A program made the translations under genes and the position numbers. From an uncultured Erysipelotrichaceae bacterium (GTDB taxonomy: Bacteria > Bacillota_I > Bacilli_A > Erysipelotrichales > Erysipelotrichaceae), in contig OMUX01000073.1 of the NCBI GenBank assembly GCA_900314345.1, positions 1-9,074 of the forward strand: 9,074 nucleotides of DNA. Reading direction: 5' to 3'. Each line of letters opens with the position of its first letter. The stretch's first letter is position 1. This document shows, in pieces, positions 5,161 to 9,074 of the stretch. The notes beneath the pieces were generated by a model, which was given only the letters and a program-made list of their open reading frames with translations, made no database searches and was not told the DNA's origin.

Positions 5161-7413
5161 TTACTCAGCATCCTTCTTGCGGAAGACACGCTTTTCAACG
5201 TTTCCGTTGTCATGGCTTTCGCCATTGTGTCTGTCCTGGAAGCTTCTGCGCTCATTGTGTCCGCGCTGCGGGCGGAGTGTCTTCTTGGGTTCGACATAGC
5301 CTTCCGGCTTGGGCAGGAGTGCCTTTGCGGAAACCTTGAGCTTGCCTGTGGATTCATCCTTGGCAATGACCTGGACACGGATCTTGTCGCCTGTATGCAG
5401 GACAGCATTGATATCCGGTGTTCTCTCCCAGGCAATCTCGGAGACATGCAGCAGTGCATCGGTGCCCTGGAACAGTGTGACAAACGCAAAGCTTTCACGT
5501 ACTTCAGAGACAGTGGCGTCATAGACATCGCCGACCTTTGCCTCACGGGTGAGGTCTTCGATGATGGCCTTGGCCTTGTTGATCATCTCACGGTCCATAT
5601 GGTAGATGGCAACGGTTCCGTCCTCTTCCACATCGATCTTGACCTGGCTGCATTCCTCGATGATCTTGTTGATGGTCTCGCCGCCCTTGCCGATGACATC
5701 CTTGATCTTGTCTGTCGGGATGTGCAGGACTGCAAACTTCGGAGCCCACTTTGAGACATCAGGTCTTGGTTCGGAAATAGCGGTCTCCATGTTGTCGAGG
5801 ATTTCCATTCTTCCCTTGTGTGCCTGGGCAAGTGCTTCCTTCAGGATCTCCTGTGAGATACCGGAAACCTTGATATCCATCTGCAGAGCTGTGATACCCT
5901 TGCGTGTTCCGGCAACCTTGAAGTCCATGTCGCCATAGTGGTCTTCCATACCCTGGATATCCGTCAGGATGGAGTATGTATCGCCGACGGTGATCAGACC
6001 CATGGCAACACCTGCAACCATTGCCTTGATCGGAACACCGGCTGCCATCAGGGACATTGTGCCTGCACAGATGGAAGCCTGGGAAGAGGAACCGTTGGAT
6101 TCCAGAACCTCAGCGCATGTACGGATCGTGTAAGGGAATTCCTCAACACTCGGGAGTACCTGGCGCAGTGCTCTTTCACCAAGGGCACCATGTCCGATCT
6201 CACGTCTGCCCGGGGAGGACATACGTCCGACCTCACCGACAGAGAACGGCGGGAAGTTGTACTGGTGCATGAATCTCTTTTCCTTGACGGTGGTCAGATC
6301 ATCGATCATCTGCGCATCATCGAGGGACCCCAGTGTTGTAATGGAAAGAACCTGTGTCTCGCCGCGGGTGAACATTGCAGAACCATGGACTCTCGGCAGG
6401 ATGTCTACCTGGGAGTTCAGCGGACGAAGTTCATCCAGCTTTCTTCCATCCGGTCTGATCTTGTCTTCGGATATGAGTCTTCTGACCTCTCCAGCTTCAA
6501 TCTCAACGCAGTATTCCCTGGCCTGCTTCTGAGCCTTCTCCAGAGCCTTCTCATCAGCCCATTCCAGGTTCTCGCCGACTTCCTTCACCATCTGCTCGGT
6601 GAGTTCGTCGATCTTTCCATAGCGCTCCAGCTTGCCCTTGATGGAAACTGCTTCCTCAATGGCCTTCCTGGCGTGCTCGTCAACATACTGACGGATGACA
6701 GGGTTGATCTCATAGAGGACAACCTCCATCTTCGGCTTTGCACATGCGGCAATGACTTCTTCCTCAATGGCGCAGAGTTCCTTGATCCTGTCATGGCCGA
6801 ACTGCAGAGCTTCCAGCATCTCATCTTCGCTGACTTCCTTGGCGCCTGCCTCAACCATGTTGATGGCTTCCTTGGTACCGGCAACGGTCAGCTGCAGGGT
6901 TGCACGGCCGAGTTCCTCAACCGTCGGATTGACCTTCAGTTCACCGTCAACCTTGCCGACGATGACACCGGCAACCGGTCCGTTGAACGGAATGTTGGAA
7001 ACACACAGTGCCAGGGAGCTTCCGAACAGAGCAGCCATGCCGCTGTCGCAGTCCGGATCAACGCTCAGCACCGTGTTGACGATCTGAACTTCGTTACGGA
7101 ATCCTTCCGCAAACAGCGGACGGATCGGACGGTCGATCAGTCTTGCCGTCAGGGTCGCATGCTCGGTCGGTCTTCCTTCTCTTCTCAGGAAGTTGCCGGG
7201 AATGCGTCCTGCAGCGTACATCTTTTCGTTATAGAGGACAGTCAGCGGAAAGAAATCCGTGTCCTTTGCCTCATTGCTTGCTGTGGCTGTGGAAAGCACG
7301 ACAGTATCGTCATAGCGGATCAGAACCGCTCCGCCTGCCTGCTTTGCCATTTCACCGTTTTCTACTGTAATGGTACGGCCGTAAAAATCCCAACTCTTCT
7401 TGTACTTCTCCAT
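5161..7413 (-). CDS. pnp: Polyribonucleotide nucleotidyltransferase (PNPase)
   Basis: 3'-to-5' phosphorolytic exoribonuclease that degrades RNA with phosphate, releasing nucleoside diphosphates; it can also polymerise them. It works as a ring-shaped trimer, often with other RNA-decay enzymes. At 750 residues it is slightly long. Domains: first RNase PH fold (about 12-145), helical linker domain (about 240-310), second RNase PH fold (about 318-545) with the phosphate-binding region SNGSSSQAS (439-447) and the acidic catalytic motif DHYGDMDFK (491-499), KH domain with GKGG (575-578), S1 domain (about 626-697), and a basic tail (701-750) rich in Arg, Lys, Asn and His. The conserved FPPFSVGEVGRM (387-398) is intact, so the enzyme should be active. 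The ATG at 7413 fits the conserved N-terminus; the ribosome site is a purine-rich AGAAGAAAG. No rpsO lies immediately upstream, unlike in many bacteria. Confidence 0.98.
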   Translation of the reverse strand: MEKYKKSWDFYGRTITVENGEMAKQAGGAVLIRYDDTVVLSTATASNEAKDTDFFPLTVLYNEKMYAAGRIPGNFLRREGRPTEHATLTARLIDRPIRPLFAEGFRNEVQIVNTVLSVDPDCDSGMAALFGSSLALCVSNIPFNGPVAGVIVGKVDGELKVNPTVEELGRATLQLTVAGTKEAINMVEAGAKEVSEDEMLEALQFGHDRIKELCAIEEEVIAACAKPKMEVVLYEINPVIRQYVDEHARKAIEEAVSIKGKLERYGKIDELTEQMVKEVGENLEWADEKALEKAQKQAREYCVEIEAGEVRRLISEDKIRPDGRKLDELRPLNSQVDILPRVHGSAMFTRGETQVLSITTLGSLDDAQMIDDLTTVKEKRFMHQYNFPPFSVGEVGRMSSPGRREIGHGALGERALRQVLPSVEEFPYTIRTCAEVLESNGSSSQASICAGTMSLMAAGVPIKAMVAGVAMGLITVGDTYSILTDIQGMEDHYGDMDFKVAGTRKGITALQMDIKVSGISQEILKEALAQAHKGRMEILDNMETAISEPRPDVSKWAPKFAVLHIPTDKIKDVIGKGGETINKIIEECSQVKIDVEEDGTVAIYHMDREMINKAKAIIEDLTREAKVGDVYDATVSEVRESFAFVTLFQGTDALLHVSEIAWERTPDINAVLHTGDKIRVQVIAKDESTGKLKVSAKALLPKPEGYVEPKKTLRPQRGHNERRSFQDRHNGESHDNGNVEKRVFRKKDAE

Positions 7414-7466
7414 CTTTCTTCTAACCTTTTCAACCTTTTCTTCTCTTCAATCGCATTAACGGATTG

Positions 7467-7475
7467 ATTCTATCA
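7467..7475 (-). promoter_or_regulatory. Probable extended -10 promoter of pnp
   Basis: TGATAGAAT reads as a TG-n extension plus a -10 box with one mismatch. No good -35 hexamer is seen at 16-18 bases, as is common for extended -10 promoters. Transcription would begin near 7460. The roughly 45-base leader is purine-rich and contains two copies of AAAAGGTT (7440-7433 and 7430-7423, minus strand). Confidence 0.55.
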
Positions 7476-7522
7476 CAACAAATCCTTCAAGGAAACGGAT
7501 ACACGATGAAAATGTCCGGCAG

Positions 7523-9074
7523 CTATTCCACGGATTTCAGGCTTTCGACCATGTTGATGTTCGAAAGTCTCTTCCGCATGAAGAGGTTCACCAGGATGCC
7601 GAACACAATGGTCAGCACAAAGGAGATGCCATAGGACAGTGGTTCAATGTCCCTGCCGAACATGATGTATTCCATCTCGACCTGATTCATGATCGTATGG
7701 TGCAGCCAGGTGCCAAGCGGAAGGCCCAGAACTGCCCCAAGTCCTACCAGGATGTTGTTCTCCTTGTAGATGTAATTCTCTACTTCCTTCTTCCGGAAAC
7801 CAAGTACCTTTAAGGTTGCGATCTCCCTTGTTCGTTCGGAGATGTTGATGTTGGTCAGATTGCCAAGCACCACAAATGCCAGGGACATGGAGGAGATGAT
7901 CAGTACCCAGATGATGATGCCAAGGGAGTTCACCATGGTGTCATAGTTCTTCTTCGAGGCACTCTCAAAGGAAATACCGTCAATCACTTCATTTCCTTCC
8001 AGAGCCTTTGAAACAGATGCTTCATCTTCAACGCCCTGTAACAGCAGGCTGTTGACGGCGTAGTTCTTTCCGGTCAGCTTCTCATAGCCTGCCTTGCTCA
8101 GGAAGGCATAATGGCCAAGATACATCTCCGTGATGTCTGCTGCTCTAAGTTCTGCTGTTGAACCATCTTCCAGTTCCACCGTAACTTTGTCCCCTGCTCT
8201 GCAGCCAAGAAGTTCACTGAGCTTTTCGGAAAGAATGATGCCGTCATCACTCAATGCAATGGGCTGCTTTCCCTTTCTTGTCTGCATGGTGAAGGCAGAC
8301 TGTGCCTGATCATTGTCTTCATAGACATCGATCGTCACTGTCCGGCTTTCATCATTGAGGGAGATATCTCCCCTCCATGATTTCACCGTCAGAACATTAT
8401 TCACACCATTGTTCTTAAGCAATGCAATGACATCATTGATCTGTTTTTCCGATGCGTTATCCTTCAGGGCAACCGTCCCGTCATAGTGGGAAATCACATC
8501 ATACTGTCTTGCGACCATCGTGCTGACACTGTCACGCACGCCAAAGCCCGTAATCAATAATGCAGTGCATCCGGCAACACCAATGACTGTCATGATGAAA
8601 CGCTGACGATAGCGGATGAGATTCCTCGCGGTGACCTTGCCGGTGAAAGACAGATGTTTCCAGAAAACCGGGATCTTCTCCAGGAACACGGACTTGCCAA
8701 GCTTCGGACTCTTTGGTCTTAAAAGCTGTGCAGGTACTTCCTTCCGTTCCTGATGCAATGCATACTCCGTGGAGCCAAGCATGACAATCAGGAACAGCAA
8801 ACCTGCAATGAAGATCAGCTTCCATGGCATGGTCATGGAAAGATCAGGCAGGGCATACATCATCTTCCATGCGTTGTAGATAATGACAGGGATTGTAGCC
8901 AATCCGATGATGGAGCCAAGCACAATACCGATCAATGCGGCAAGTGCTGCATAGGTCAGATAGATCCTTGCACAGTCTGCCGGGGTATAGCCTAAGGCTC
9001 TCAGTGTTCCTGTCTGAGAGCGGTTTTCATCCACCAGCCGGGTCATGGTTGTCAGACATAGCAGTGCCGCTACA
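7523..9074 (-). CDS. FtsX-family ABC transporter permease (N-terminus beyond window)
   Basis: The frame is open to the window edge, with 516 codons visible. The in-frame ATG at 9046 is internal, because the codons before it (VAALLCLTT) continue a membrane helix. Numbering from that Met, membrane helices lie near 31-57, 77-91, 150-170, 375-398, 431-452 and 470-490, with a large extracellular domain between about 171 and 370. Two related cytoplasmic coupling segments, DENRSQTGTLRALGY (6-20) and SERTREIATLKVLGF (403-417), show that two FtsX modules are present. Members of this family with paired modules are roughly 1,100 residues, so about half is missing. It would pair with an MacB/LolD-type ATPase, probably encoded upstream outside the window. 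The substrate cannot be told; lipids, peptides or lipoproteins are typical for such permeases. The final ESLKSVE is typical of the family as I recall it. I found no convincing terminator after it. Confidence 0.93.
   Translation of the reverse strand, partial: VAALLCLTTMTRLVDENRSQTGTLRALGYTPADCARIYLTYAALAALIGIVLGSIIGLATIPVIIYNAWKMMYALPDLSMTMPWKLIFIAGLLFLIVMLGSTEYALHQERKEVPAQLLRPKSPKLGKSVFLEKIPVFWKHLSFTGKVTARNLIRYRQRFIMTVIGVAGCTALLITGFGVRDSVSTMVARQYDVISHYDGTVALKDNASEKQINDVIALLKNNGVNNVLTVKSWRGDISLNDESRTVTIDVYEDNDQAQSAFTMQTRKGKQPIALSDDGIILSEKLSELLGCRAGDKVTVELEDGSTAELRAADITEMYLGHYAFLSKAGYEKLTGKNYAVNSLLLQGVEDEASVSKALEGNEVIDGISFESASKKNYDTMVNSLGIIIWVLIISSMSLAFVVLGNLTNINISERTREIATLKVLGFRKKEVENYIYKENNILVGLGAVLGLPLGTWLHHTIMNQVEMEYIMFGRDIEPLSYGISFVLTIVFGILVNLFMRKRLSNINMVESLKSVE

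Noticed and set aside
5938..7467. A 509-codon open frame on the plus strand, antisense to pnp
   Set aside because: It lies opposite a fully supported pnp, its translation is Cys/His/Leu-rich with no recognisable domain, and it is explained by the codon bias of the real gene.
7476..7522. Possible terminator after the permease gene
   Set aside because: Only 4-base stems can be drawn (CGGA/TCCG, ATCC/GGAT) and no T run follows, so termination here is not supported.
9044..9046. ATG as start of a 507-residue permease
   Set aside because: The frame continues upstream to the window edge with typical FtsX membrane sequence, so this Met is internal and the gene is cut by the window.

Overview
This is an ordinary housekeeping stretch of a low-to-mid GC Bacillota chromosome. 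Every supportable gene lies on the minus strand, so transcription runs from high to low coordinates. MurC is of the Gram-positive type (EADE-FRRHFL, DLDHVDYF). TrmB begins MRMR as in Bacilli. The promoters are sigma-A-like, and the intrinsic terminators are classical. GC content looks close to 50% and the flanking small proteins are unlike those of Bacillus, so I lean towards Erysipelotrichia or a relative. That assignment is an inference.

Layout in order of transcription: (1) 9074-7523, the C-terminal half of a large FtsX-type ABC transporter permease, cut by the window edge. (2) 7475-5115, pnp (polynucleotide phosphorylase), apparently monocistronic, with an extended -10 promoter and a strong terminator. 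(3) 5108-3566, a promoter followed by trmB (tRNA m7G46 methyltransferase) and, 4 bases on, an uncharacterised lipoprotein. (4) 3569-1311, a promoter whose -35 box overlaps the lipoprotein stop codon, then a 284-residue acidic protein of unknown function, then murC overlapping it by 4 bases, then a strong terminator. (5) 1241-1, a strong promoter driving a one-helix membrane protein (DUF948/YtxG-like in layout) and an overlapping, highly charged helical repeat protein (positional counterpart of YtxH) that runs off the window.

The genes cover RNA metabolism (pnp, trmB), cell-wall precursor synthesis (murC) and the envelope (lipoprotein, YtxG/H-like pair, permease). The order trmB, acidic protein, murC, YtxG-like, YtxH-like resembles the Bacillus subtilis neighbourhood around sftA, murC and ytxGH as I remember it. 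The acidic protein sits in the sftA position and carries two S-P-hydrophobic-aromatic-G motifs like those I recall from SftA-type N-terminal regions, but it has no ATPase domain. That is the most interesting lead here. I found no mobile element, CRISPR array, RNA gene or clearly new multi-gene system. No gene-free stretch exceeds 160 bases.
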